Assembly: GCA_023374025.1 (NCBI GenBank)
Contig: SIJG01000003.1
Location: forward strand, 3,192,416 to 3,256,415
Direction of reading: 5' to 3'
Source: Heterodera schachtii
Lineage: Eukaryota; Nematoda; Chromadorea; Rhabditida; Heteroderidae
DNA length: 64,000 nucleotides
Position numbers and translations under genes: made by a program. The notes beneath the pieces were generated by a model. That model was not told where the DNA came from and made no database searches. It saw only the letters and a program-made list of their open reading frames with translations. Shown piece by piece: positions 42,435 to 54,718 of this stretch; the first letter of the stretch is position 1; each line of letters opens with the position of its first letter.

Positions 42435-43136
42435 AAGGAAGGAACTAAACTATTGTGGACAATACCAAAAATTATACGAAAAACTTTTCAAAACAGTCTT
42501 TCTTTTTTAGTATAATTCTTAAAATGAGCTAAAATTTATGAAACACAGTAATGAATGATAAATTATTTCATTTATTTGCCGAAATTATATCGATCAATTT
42601 ATAAATTATAAAATTTGATCATCAAAATATTTAACACATACATCACAAATCAATGAATTGCGTCGGAGAAAAATTTTGAAAATTTTAGTGGAAAATGTTA
42701 ACATAATTGTGCAAAATTGCTAATACAAAAATACTAAAGTTAAATAGAATAATTTGCTTTTAAATTGTTTAATCAATTTTAAATTGTGAATAAAAGCATT
42801 TAAGTTGTTTTGATTTAAATAACATAAAATTAAAGATAAAATATTTTATCATTCTTAATTATTAAAACCATAAAAACCGAGCCAAATGGAAACAATTAAA
42901 TCGGTTATTATAGATTTGAAAATTAAAAAAGAATTTGTCATTGTATTAACTTATTAAAAACCTCTTTTTAAATGACCATATTGGAATATAAAGTAATTAA
43001 TAAAAAGTATCATTTAAATTTTTAAAATAATTTACTACCAACATTCGAATTACGTAATCGTCCAGTAGACGAGTTTTTAAATATATAAACACAAAAAATC
43101 AACGGCCCTGTTACCATCGATATAAATTTATTATAT

Positions 43137-43853
43137 CAATTTTGCTGGCTCGGTGTGGATGAATGATGAGACAACGGAGGACTACCTGCATAAAATCATC
43201 GGGGCAAATTTGTTTGTTGGAGAACGCCTCTTGGTTTGGGATGCGTTTGGTAGCCATAAGAGCGAGAGAACGACGAAGGTGGTGAAGGGTTTGGGAGTTG
43301 AAACAGTTTTTGTCCCTGGCGGCTGCACCAAATTCATCCAGGTGCCAAGTCATCTACCTATCTCAATTAAATTCATTTTTCTTCCCTAGGCTCCCGATGT
43401 CTCGTGGAACAAGCCGTTCAAGGAGCGAATCCGACATTTGTACAACATTTGGATGTCCAATGAGGCGGAAAAGGAGTTTACATTGGCGGGCAACCCGAAG
43501 GCACCGGCGCTTCACGTGGTACTTGACTGGATCCACCAATCATGGCAGGAGATTTCCAAAGAAGTGATCATCAAATCATTTGAAGGTCAGTTGAAAAGGA
43601 AAAAAGAAAAAAGCCTGAATTTTTAGTCTGTGGATTGACAACGCCATTGGACGGAACAGGAGACGAAAAAATTGCTTGCTTCAAGCCGAACGGAGCAATT
43701 GGAGCGATAGGGATCAAACTTTTGCGCGAGTTTAGGGCAACTGAAACGGTGAAAGTTGGACGAAATGATCACGAGGAAGCCGGCCTTTCTGATGATGACG
43801 GTGATGTAGAGCTGGATGGAGTTGGATATGACGATGAATTTTTGATTTGTTAG
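43137..43853 (+). pseudogene. Pogo/Tigger-type DDE transposase, C-terminal half
   Basis: Exons 43142-43341, 43390-43585 and 43627-43853 are joined by 48- and 41-base introns with consistent phases. The product has LVWDAFGSHKSERTTK (second catalytic Asp region), FVPGGCTKFIQ joined across intron 1 to APDVSWNKPFKERIRHLY (third catalytic Asp), then WIHQSWQEISKEVIIKSFE joined across intron 2 to VCGLTTPLDG, and an acidic tail. This is the order of the DDE_1 domain of pogo/Tigger/jerky proteins. The DNA-binding N-terminus and first Asp are missing. Composition is much more balanced than the surroundings, which suggests a recent arrival. Confidence 0.88.
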
Positions 43854-44039
43854 ATTTTTACTGTTTCTTTTGTTGTTATTTAAAAAAAATTGGAGAAATA
43901 ATTTTCTTAATAAATTCCATTTAACCCCCCGGGGGATAAATAGAGACGGGGGGATTATTTTTCAACATCCTCAGAAAGGGGGACATAATTGGAGACAGGG
44001 CCTTTAATGGAGACAGGGCCTTAATTAGAGAATATACGG
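43137..44039 (+). mobile_element. Pogo-like (Tc1/mariner superfamily) transposon, 5'-truncated
   Basis: It begins abruptly inside transposase coding sequence at about 43137. It ends with a terminal sequence whose reverse complement is CCGTATATTCTCTAATTAAG next to a TA, as expected for TA-target elements. Subterminal GGAGACAGGGCCTTTAAT repeats precede the end. Compared with copy A it replaces bases corresponding to 32690-33147. Without its left end it cannot move on its own. Confidence 0.8.
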
Positions 44040-45273
44040 TAAATAGTTCAAAACAAATAAATTAAAATATCAAACCTTTTAAAAGTGAATATAAAATCCA
44101 ATACTCAAAAAATAAACTAATGATTAAAATAAAGAAAAAGAGATACCGCGACAATAACAAAGAAATCTCAAAAACAGTGTTTAATATAAGAATTAATTAT
44201 TTTGTATTAATTTATTTAAAACATTTTTGCATTTTATGACATATTGATTTAAAAATAAATAATGAAATTTAAAGAATATTTTAAAATAAATAGTTTAGAT
44301 AGTTTATAATCTGTAGAAAATTTTATTTTTGATTATTATGATAAATCTATAATTAATGAATTTATTTGACCAAAATAATCAACAAATAATATAAAAATCT
44401 TTAATTTATATAAATATGATAAAAAGTAATTTTTAGTTATTATTGCATTATTTTGATATTCCATTGTGAAATTTTAAATGAAACATTTTCCTATAAAACT
44501 TGTAAATAAATTTATTGAAAAATAAACAAAATATAAAAGAGATATACAAAAATTGAACATCACCAAACAATTAGAAACAAAATAAATAAAACACATTTAA
44601 TTAAATTAATTATGGAGTAAAGCCTGACATATTAGTAAAAAATATACCCGATTGTAAAATAAATGTAAATATTCAATTATTTAATAGAAGATTATTTTTA
44701 TAGAGAAGTTATGCGGAACGAGAGGCTTTCCCGTAAAAATAAATAAAAATATGTCAAAAACAGATTATTTTTTATTATGTATAATGGATATGAATAAAAA
44801 TGTTTACCTACGAATTCAAGAAATTGAGTTTCCTTAATGAAAAGACGGATTAGTCTACGAGTAAGAATCATTTTGGAATTAAAAATATTTTAATTCATTC
44901 ATTCTAAATTCAAGTTATTAAGATAAAAGAACAAATTGACAATGCTTTAATATATGATAATGATCACTGTAATGTAAAAATTTCCAGATTCTCAAACAAA
45001 TATTTTATAAAAAGAGAATCGTACAGTTATAAAGTTATAAAAAATATTTGAAAATTTTTATTCTTTCTATCTTTTCTTCTCTACAAATGGATTACATTCA
45101 AATTTCCTATATTAATAAAATAATTGGTATAAATAAAATAATTTCCAGTTAATGAGTGGTAGAATATTCGTAATTTATAATAAAACTCCAATGCGAATAA
45201 TTGAAATCTCTTTAAACAATTCATTGAAAATTGTTGTAAAAAAGGACAGAATGGATGGAGGAGATAAAAAAAC

Positions 45274-46090
45274 GATTGGCCGACATTTGCGGCGCTGACA
45301 CTTGCGGCGCTGACATTTGCGGCGCAGATATTTGCGGCGCCCATTCAAAGTGACACTTGCGGCGCCGACATTTGCGGCGTGACATTTGAGGCGCAGACAC
45401 TTGCGGCGATGACACTTGCGGCGTTACATTTGCGGCGCCCAGTCAAAACGACATTTGCGGCGCCGACACTTGCGGCGCCCAGTCAAAACGACATTTGCGG
45501 CGCAGAATTATCACCCGAAGCAAAAAAGTTTTATTTTATTTTATGCGTTCCTCCGTTTTAATAAAGAAATAGGCAAAATGTTAAACCAGGGGTGGAAATC
45601 CAGTTCTTTGGCAACTAGGCCATGTTTTTCTGAGGCAAATCCGCCTCTTACCGCCGCTTTCCGAGTTCAGCTAACTTCTACTTTACAAATCCCGTTGCTG
45701 CCCAGCCTTAAAAATTTATGAAATCGGCAAAATTCAAAAGAAATCTTAAAGCCCCGCTGAAAAATATTTTAATTTAATGGTTCGTTATTTATTACTTTTG
45801 GAAAGAATTTCTTATGACCATAAGGAAAACAATAGGGTGTTCGAGATTTAATTTTTGACCATTAATTATGGGGGTGCTACAAAATTTCGGCGCCGCAAAT
45901 GTCATTTTGACTGGGCGCCGCAAGTGTCGGCGCCGCAAATGTCGTTTTGGCTGGGCGCCGCAAATGTAACGCCGCAAGTGTCATCGCCGCAAGTGTCTGC
46001 GCCGCAAGTGTCGCTTTGGCTGGGCGCCGTAAATGTCTGCGCCGCAAGTGTCAGCGCCGCAAATGTCAGCGCCGCAAATGTCGCATCACC
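45274..46090. mobile_element. 817-bp element with ACAYTTGCGGCG-repeat inverted arms
   Basis: Both arms (about 45283-45510 and 45885-46085) are arrays of ACATTTGCGGCG / ACACTTGCGGCG in opposite orientations, interspersed with GCGCCCAGTCAAAACG. The flanks are a perfect 8-bp duplication AAAAAAAC (45266-45273 and 46091-46098), present once in copy A (34378-34385), so the insertion is proven. The tips share about CGACATTTGCGGCG. The core (45511-45884) has a degenerate tRNA-like segment and no transposase. The 8-bp duplication suggests a hAT-like source. ORFs through the arms on either strand are repeat translations. Confidence 0.93.
45588..45636 (-). ncRNA. Degenerate tRNA-like segment in the 817-bp element
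   Basis: The minus strand has TGGCCTAGTTGCC (A-box-like) and CCTGGTTTAACATT (weak B box) with the same order and spacing as 3332-3388, and the shared words CCCCTGGTT and GGCCTAGT. It is too diverged to be functional. Confidence 0.35.
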
Positions 46091-46097
46091 AAAAAAA

Positions 46098-47496
46098 CAA
46101 CTTACAATAATAAAAACGTGCTGTGCTGATAACGACTAAAATTATCCCGAATGTCAATGCTTGTCAAAAAGGGTAAAGAGCCAAGAGGAATTTTTTGATA
46201 AAAAATATTAATAAATTTTATATAAATAAAATAAAATCTAAATTTATGGAATAAATAAGATGAAATTGTTGGCATAGTATCTAAATGCATATAACCGATA
46301 ACAATAGTTAGTTGAATGGATAGAAACATAATATACAAATACAAAAAATAAACTAAAATAAATACTTGATTAAATTTTTAAAAATGAAATAATTGTCTGA
46401 AATTATATGTATTTGATGTTAAAATTTCAATTCCCAATATTATTTGAATAACTATTATTCAAGTTGATAAATAGCCTTTTTAATCTTAGTAAAATTCATA
46501 TCATAGATTTATGGGATTTATTACGCTTGAGTTGATTAATTCATAAATAAAAAAAGATAGCATTGTTATATTTGAAAAAGACAAAAAATAGAGGGTAATT
46601 TGAACGAACCTAATAAAAACTATAGACGAAAAATAACGTTAAAATTAAATAAGTAATTAAGGTTTCTTATTTATGTAAATATATTGGACGACGTTCAACA
46701 ACTCGAACCAGAACCAGTCTAGAAGGAGAATTGGCCCTAAATAATATTTTTCAATTCTTGAATATTTTAAGTTTTTATTCAAAATTATTAGTTTTAATTA
46801 AAAGAATTCTATTGTTTTCTCGAATATATTTTATAATAAATAGATATATTTCTAAAAAATTAAGATAATTTAATAAATATTTTTTATTCAATTAAAGAAA
46901 GTTTTCTTTAATTAGGGAAAAAAGATTTTAAAATAATTAAAGAAATTAGTTTAAAATTTGATAAAAATATTCTACTAAAAATGATTAATGAATACTTATG
47001 AAAACAATCAGGGTTTGAAATTAAACAAGAAATATTTTTAGAAATTCAAAAATATATATTTAAAAAAGAAAAGATTAAAATCATACTAATTAAAATTGTT
47101 AAAAATAGAATTACCCGCCTATCTTCTATCCTATCAGTTGTAAGTATGACTGCCGATGCCTTACATGATAAAACCGAATGTAAATTAGAATTTTAAGAAG
47201 ACGTCAAAATTTTTTCGAAAAATGCAATTGTTAAATGAACAGAATTATTGTTTCTAAAAAGTTATAAGGAATTTTTTTAATTAAAAATTGGTTTAGATTT
47301 ACAAATAATTCAATATTTTATGGAAACAACGCAAAAAAACCTAATAAACTTTGTAAAAAAAACACATCACTCGTACAGAAAAATTCTAAAATTTATGAGA
47401 ATATATATTTAAAAAATATATTATTATTATGCCAATAAAACTGAAACAATTCAAAATCAAAAAATAATATTTATTTAATCAATTTTATACAAAAAT
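46098..47496. other. AT-rich interior of copy B
   Basis: Matches 34385-35850 of copy A, with about 90 bases (A 35670-35755) missing. No gene was recognised. A third, more diverged copy of the island near 46690-46740 lies at 51760-51830. Confidence 0.45.
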
Positions 47497-47745
47497 TTTT
47501 TTAATCACGATTAAATTATTAAATACTAAGTAAAAATTGCTTATCATTTACTAGTACTTCATATCTTTGGCGGAGGTGATTTCCGACGGAACGCCTATTC
47601 TTAAATCTCGAGATAAAATTACATTATTTATTTAAGTAAATATATAATGATACAATATATTATGATACAATATATTTGCGAAATTTACCAAATTGCCTTC
47701 ACATACATGATGAAGAAAAAGTGCATAAAATTAAATAATGGAAAT
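47497..47745. other. Segment present in copy B only
   Basis: About 250 bases absent from A, including a balanced island 47560-47620 that is open on the minus strand (DLRIGVPSEITSAKDMKY). No termini were identified. Confidence 0.45.
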
Positions 47746-50152
47746 AAAAAAGTTTTCTTTTTAATAATAATAAGGGATAAAATGAACAATTTATAACAAA
47801 TAATAAAATTTTGAAAATTTTCATTAATTTAAACTAAATAATAGCTATATTTTACCTATAGATATAATAAAAATGCAAATGATTTGAAAAGCACATAGAA
47901 AATTAAATTGATTGATTAAATTTAAAGAATACATACTAATAAAAAGCGATAAAATACAAATAACAAATAAAATTTATGAGCTATTTAATAAATATTTAGA
48001 TGAATTATCTTAAAAAAAGAACTGTTTAAAAAAGTAAATACAAATAATTTCGATATCTAAATTTAATAAATTTTATTACAAAATAATAATTGCATATAGA
48101 ACCTATTAAAAAAATAAAAATGTAACAAAAGAATTGCTTAATAAATTGGTTACTAATAATATTACTTTAAATTATTAACTATAACAATTAAAGGAAATAA
48201 AAACATTACAAAATTTTTATATATTGGAATGAGCAACCCTGGAGCAGCAGCAGTAAAACAGCATGTTCAAGCCTTTACTGTGCGCGCGCTTTTACAAACC
48301 CAAAAATTATTCCATATAAATTGCATGTATTTTTATTTAATAAATGCTCAAAACATAATATCCTTCCCAAGCTTATAAAATGTTAATAAAATTAATATTA
48401 AAAAGGAAGAACTTTACAATTATAGAAAAATTTATTATATAGAATAATTTTTTAAAATAAATTATTAAAGATTCAAAATAAGGTAGAACATTTTAATTCA
48501 TTTAATTAATTTACATTTAATTAAATCATTTATACATATAAAACCAAAAGAACTTATCTGTAATTAAATTCCACTCTTATTTGGACATACTTATCATCAG
48601 CTCCCTAATTTTAAGTGTCTGTAAATTAAGAAATATGTACAGAAAAAATTGTTAAAAATGTAAGCAACACTACAAATTAAAACACAAACATAAAATAAAC
48701 TGTTTCACATCACGATTTAATTACCCAAATTTGAGATGAATAAACGAGATTTAATTCAATTTATTAAAACTATTTAGAGAAACATTTGGGTGAGTTTGAA
48801 TTTATAATAAATATGCACTGATTTGTGAGCGATCTCTTGGAATTTATGTGTTAAGGAAGCCCTAAATTGCAACAAATTTTAATGATTATTAGAAAAGAAA
48901 TTTTATAACTAAAAAACTGCTTATTAAAAAATAAATTATTCCGATTTTATATTTTTCAAATAAAATAAAGATTCAAAAAGGTAGAATAAAAATAAACACA
49001 TCAATTAATCAGTTTAATCATCATCATTTAATTAATTCAAACATAAAATATTAAAACATTTTTAAAATGTTTTGAAACTTTCATTATAAATTTTAAGAAA
49101 TTGAGGAAATAGATACAAAATGTTAGCTATAAGAAATTGGGAGGAGAAAAATGTGTTTGTCATGCGTATCTAAAAACATCAAAATTGTAATAATTAATAT
49201 TTTAAATTTACTTAAATAGATGTAAATACTATTCAATGCCAAAATAATCGGATATGCATATTTGAATACGAAATTTTTTGGTTTACTTGATGCAAGATAC
49301 AGTAAAGCATATGCTTGCTTTAAATGTTTTGTCTGAAGTCAACAACAAAAAATATTATATTTAGAGAGAAAACAATAAATAATTTAATCGAAAAAGAAAT
49401 AAAAAAACTGTTTTAACAAGAAAATTAGCTTTATTATATTTAATCATTTTGGATATCTGACACCCAAGAAATCCGAATAACGTGATCAAAAGCATGGGTG
49501 CAAAACAACTTAAGAATTTTACGCAGCATAAAAAATAATAAAAAACAATTAGAAAACAAATGAATAAACTTAATTTAATTAATTTTTTGAAATAAATAAA
49601 AAATTTGGATGTCATGGCGCATAAAATAATTTGCAATATTGCGATGTTCCGATTTTTTTGAATGTTCGGCCTCTTCAAGTAAATTTAATTAATTAAAACA
49701 AACAAAAATTATTTTAAAACAATAATTTAATTTTTAATATATTTTCAGTTCATTATTAAATTAAACTATTACAGAAACTTTAAATCTAAACCTTATATCT
49801 TATTTAAGATTTCAGGAAGAAATGGATTGGGTTGATTTCGCCCTCGACTAATGATTACAGGCCTAAATATGTACATGCATTATATCAATAAATTTCATTA
49901 AAATTTTCAATCGGAAAAAACAGTGAATAATGATTTTCATTAATTAATTTTATTCTAACTATTTTAATCATATTATATTATTTAAAAAAGCAAAAAATAT
50001 ATAAACTAAAATGATAACAAAATTCAGATCAATTCACAAGAAAAAAACGTTTTACTACACAACAGAAAATTTTTTGCGCATTCATGCACGATTTATTATG
50101 AGTATGATAAGATAAAACAAATCTGAATAATTTAAACAATATTAATAATAAT
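47746..50152. other. AT-rich remainder of copy B
   Basis: Co-linear with A 35865-39062 except for the two large gaps noted there. A 105-codon minus frame (49361-49678) has no intact counterpart in A (the A frame is shorter), so I do not call it a gene. Confidence 0.45.
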
Positions 50153-53100
50153 AAAAGAAAAATATCAGCTATGAAAACATGGAATTTTGTATATATGGAA
50201 ATCGTCATTGGCAATAAAAAAAAAAACAATTAAAGCATTCAAATTAAAATAAAAACTGCAAAAGGAAATAAATAATAAGTTATGTTTTCAAGCAAAAAAA
50301 ACACAAACAATTTTTATTATTATTATTATTCAACTGAAAGAATTCAAAAAAATTTATTTTATGAAATTAAGATAATTGAAAACGACGATTAGTTAAGGAT
50401 TATATTTAAAAATATCATTATAATTAACGGTTTATAAAATAAAAAATAAGGAAAAAAGCCGATTCTGATTATAATTTTATTATAAATAACTTTCCACATG
50501 TATTGTAGAATAATTATTTTGCATACGATATGATTAACCAATTTCGCTTTCAATAAATGAGAGTTTATTAAATTTATTAAAATATTTATAGGAATTTTTA
50601 ATAGATTAAATTTACATATCACAAAAAAAAATTGCAAACCAAAAGGGTCACCGCACTTAAAAAAGGTTTAAATAAACAAATTAAATACATAAATGTCGTA
50701 ATAAGTGTTATATATAATTCATAAAATTCGTCATACCAAAAAATGTTTTTAAATGAATACTTTCAAAAATAAAATAGCGCAACATAAAAAATAAATCTCA
50801 CACAAAAAGAGTTAAATTATCAAAAGTAATAAAACATTTTTAAACATTTAGAATTTTATGAAATGGAATCGATCAAATCTAATAATGTTTGAAATAATTG
50901 AAAATAAACATTGTTTTCTTGTTTAACTTTTAACAGATCCAGGCACGTTTGACTTCATCAAGTACAACATGTCTAGGAAATTATTGTTAATGTTTGATTG
51001 ATTGATGTTAATTTATTGAATAAATTTTTGAAAAAATACTCGAACTTAATTTTAAGAAAATAAAATAACTTTTTATACAAATAAAAGGTGCTTTATTAAT
51101 GAGCGATTTGAATTATTTAGAGAATTTTTAAAGCGCATTAATTTAAAAGATAAAATCTATAAAAAATAAACTAAAAATTATACAATAATTATTAAGGTTT
51201 GATATTACTTCAAAAAACTGGATTTGATTTGCTCGAGCCATATATATAAATAGTTAAATCTGATTTAAAGAAATCAAACTCATATTTACAGTTGAACAGC
51301 GTGAAAAAAGATTTCTGAAACAAATAAACATAAAGAAATAGTAATAATATAAAAAAATTATTCAAAACAATAAAATCATATACGCAAAAAAGTTTTCATA
51401 GCACGATAACGAAATACTGACCGCCTGAACAATTTAAAATAAATAAATCATTTAATTTTTCCTATTGTTAGTAACAAAACAAAATAATGGAACAATGAGT
51501 GTTATAATAAGACAATAAAAAATAATAATATAGAATTCAATATAAATTTACTTATTTTGCAATAAAAACATATAAATATCCATGAATATTTTATCAGAAT
51601 AATTAGAATAAATAAAAAAAAAATAATTAGACAACTATTAAAAGAATATAATGATGTTAATAAAAAATAAATAAGGAGCAATTTTATGTTTTATGTAAAT
51701 CATAAAGAAATGGAGCTATAATGTAAAAATAGAACCGTAGCATTAATAATTTAACTATTATAGAGAGACAACATTCAACAACAACAACCCGAATAAGAAA
51801 TTAGAAGGAGAATTATCCCAAAAATATTTATTTTTCAATTTTTTAATTGAAAGTTTTTTCTAAATTATATCGGGAATTTTTTTAAATATTAAAAGCCTTA
51901 ATTAAAATACTAACGGTTTTTAAAATACAATTTGCAAAATATTTGTGATAGTTTCAAGTACCATTAAAACTAAAATAAGCAATGTGTGAGCTTTTAGATT
52001 ACAATAATATTCAACATAAAAATTATCAAAAAAAAAAACGAAAAATATATAATTTGAATTTAAAAATTATTGAAATAATAAAAAGGGTAAAAACTTAAAT
52101 TTTTAAATCACAAAAGAAAAAAGATAAAAATGAGAAAAAGTAAAATTAAATAAATTTAGAGACAAAATTATAATTGTTTATGAAACGACCATTAACAAAA
52201 TTTAAAAAAATGAAAGAAATAATTACTAAGTAAATAAATTATTATTACACATTTATATATGTATTCCCAGTACCACAAATAAAACAAAATAAAAAATCGC
52301 AAAATTTTCAAATAAAATTAGAATTCTGCAACATTACGTGTAAACGATGGGATGGCGCGAGACATTAAATTAAATTGAATTGATTATAAAAATGCAAATA
52401 TAAATTAAAAAAGTGAAATGTAACCAAAATAAATTAATATATATATATATGAGTTTTTATTAAATATTTTTGGTTTTTTAAATAAAATACTCTTGTTTTT
52501 TCACTAAAAAATAAGATAAAAAATTAGTAAAATGAATTTAAAAAAACTTTTTTTATTAACAAAACAAAAAATAGACAAAAATTAATTAATGTAAATTTAG
52601 CCAAAAAGAAATGCCATTATTTTGCTGATTTTGAAGAATAAATATGACTAGCTATGCAATTAAGAGAATATAAGATCAGATATCTCGAATGGATTATAAT
52701 AAAAAAATGAATAAATAGTAGAACAAATTGTAAAAATAAATAGAACAAGAAGTGGATAATATATAAAGTTCTATATATTTAAATATGAAACTGATTAATA
52801 GAACAGAATTAAAACATGAAAAACAAAAGTCAGTTAATGAAAAAATGCAAATTATATTTTGAAATAAGTTATCACACTTTTTAATATATATTTATTTAAT
52901 CAAAGAATCTTCGGCCATCCCTGATTATGAGTGATTTAAGAATTTAAAGGATCAAATACTGCTTAATGAAAGTTAAAAATTTTATTTTATTCTTAAATCA
53001 AAAAAAATTTTTTAAATTCCTTCTATATAAATGGTTTTTAAATATTAAAATGAAAAAGACTCTAAAATAATTCATTTCTAATAACTTTTCTTCAAAATAT

Positions 53101-54107
53101 TTAAAAAAAAAACCAATCATTAGATCATCAAACTTCGCAAATTAGTGATGGAATTAAAAATAAATAAATAAGATGAATATAAAAAAATAAATTACAAAAT
53201 AAAAAAATTTATAAACAATTATTAGCTCAAAAATACAATAAGAACAAAAATTAATTTTACTGCAATAAACAATCTAATTTAAGAAATAAAAAAAATTACA
53301 ATATCCACAATATATTTAAATCGACAAAATTTTAATAAAATTATTTTAAAAATTAATATTTGAATATGACCGCCCACTTTGGTGTGGAACGAAAGAAAAG
53401 GGGGTGGCCTCCCCGTGGAGGGGACCAAGAGGAAGGATCAAGCGTCTGATAGTTAAATTCCAAAGCACCAAAATTTTAATGGACCTATTAAAATTGATTA
53501 TATTCTATGATTATAGTTAATAGACAGTCGAATCGACATTAATTAAAATAATAATCAGCACAATATTTCGTTTTTATATATTTGACATAAAATAAATACA
53601 GAAAATTAAAATTAGTAATAAAATAAAAGAAAATTCAAATTAAGGTGTTCTTAATGAAAAAGTAATAGTTCTTAATATTTAATTAATTTACAAAAAATAA
53701 AAAGTGAAATTTAATTTTATTTACTAATCAATACTAATAATTACAAGACTTGCCAACTAATCAATACTAATGCTTACAAGACTTGCCATTAACAAAATAA
53801 AAAATGAAAGATATGAATTGATATTTGAACGCGATCCAAGACATCAACAAAGACTCGTCCAAATGACGAGTTTAATTGGATTTGTTCAATTAAAAATATG
53901 CAAACAAAAAATAAAATCAGATTAAAATACTTAATTCTAAATTAAGAATTTATTTAAAAACACATCATTTAATAAATGAGCTAATTATTCTTTCCAAGAT
54001 TAAATAAAGTGAATATCAAATTAGGACAAAAACTTACTATTATGGAAAACTTATTAATGTACAATAATTGTCTGAAATTAAATTTTCATGAAAAATCAAA
54101 ATTCAAT
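50153..54107. other. Extremely AT-rich region, no supported gene
   Basis: Sparse balanced islands: 50930-50975, 51760-51830 (diverged third copy of 34970-35030), 52320-52370, 53370-53455 (contains CTCCCCGTGGAGGGG, a hairpin) and 53770-53925 (a 51-codon plus frame with RDPRHQQRLVQMTSLIGF). A 35-base tandem duplication with ACAAGACTTGCC lies at 53722-53790. A short (AT)n run lies at 52438-52450. Confidence 0.35.
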
Positions 54108-54269
54108 TCACAATGACGAAAGCATTCTGTTTATTATCTTCACTATACGGCCAAAAGCCAATTCACCATTGGTCATGGGTTCGGATGATTCTAGCATTAT
54201 TTTTGAATTTTTAGTGCTATGTAATTTCGCGATAAGTGCACAAATAAAAACCAATAAAATTGGGCACTT

Positions 54270-54718
54270 CGCGACAGTGCAAAAACGGGCATTTCGCGAA
54301 ACGTGCAAATTTAACCGAAAGAGACCGACGGTACGGTGTCTCTTTGGGCTAAATAATTTAAATTAACCCTAAGGAATTAAAGCAAAACTATCTTATTTTA
54401 TGAGAATGAACTAAGACACTGGTCACATGAAAGGACTACTCGAGATAATTTATGGGTTAGGTTTAGGAGAATAAAAGGCCCACTTTTGATCACAGATAAA
54501 ATTCAGAAAATTGCTCCTGAACCAATATTAAAATAATAAAATCAATTTTTTACTTTTCTAGATATATAACTTTAAAAGTGGGACATTATTTATTTGTCAC
54601 CCTGTTATAATTAATTTAAATTATTTAACCCAAAGAGACACCGTACAGATGAGGCCCCCCGGTCTCTTTCGGTTAAATTTGCACGTTTCGCGAAGTGCCC
54701 GTTTTTGCACTGTCGCGA
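54270..54718. mobile_element. Foldback element with CGCGACAGTGC tips
   Basis: 54270-54366 is inverted relative to 54611-54718: CGCGACAGTGCAAAAACGGG, ACCGAAAGAGACCG and TAAATAATTTAAATTAA are shared. The right arm has an extra GGGGGGCCTCATC. The spacer of 244 bases is AT-rich. Flanking duplications were not identified. A further ATTTCGCGATAAGTGCAC at 54226 suggests the left tip was once longer. Confidence 0.8.

Larger units (their letters stand above)
40236..50152. repeat. Segmental duplication, copy B
   Basis: Co-linear with 29774-39062 in the same orientation. B-only segments are 41871-42434, the pogo fragment 43137-44039, the 817-bp element 45274-46090 and 47497-47745. After 50152 the two copies part at ATTAATAATAAT: A continues into a hAT-like end, B into AT-rich DNA. 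Confidence 0.9.

Noticed and set aside
45221..46139. Ala/Ser-Val-rich ORFs
   Set aside because: Pure translations of the ACAYTTGCGGCG arms of the inserted element.
49361..49678. 105-codon hydrophobic ORF on the minus strand of copy B
   Set aside because: The matching A sequence has stops and indels; hydrophobicity follows from T-rich codons.
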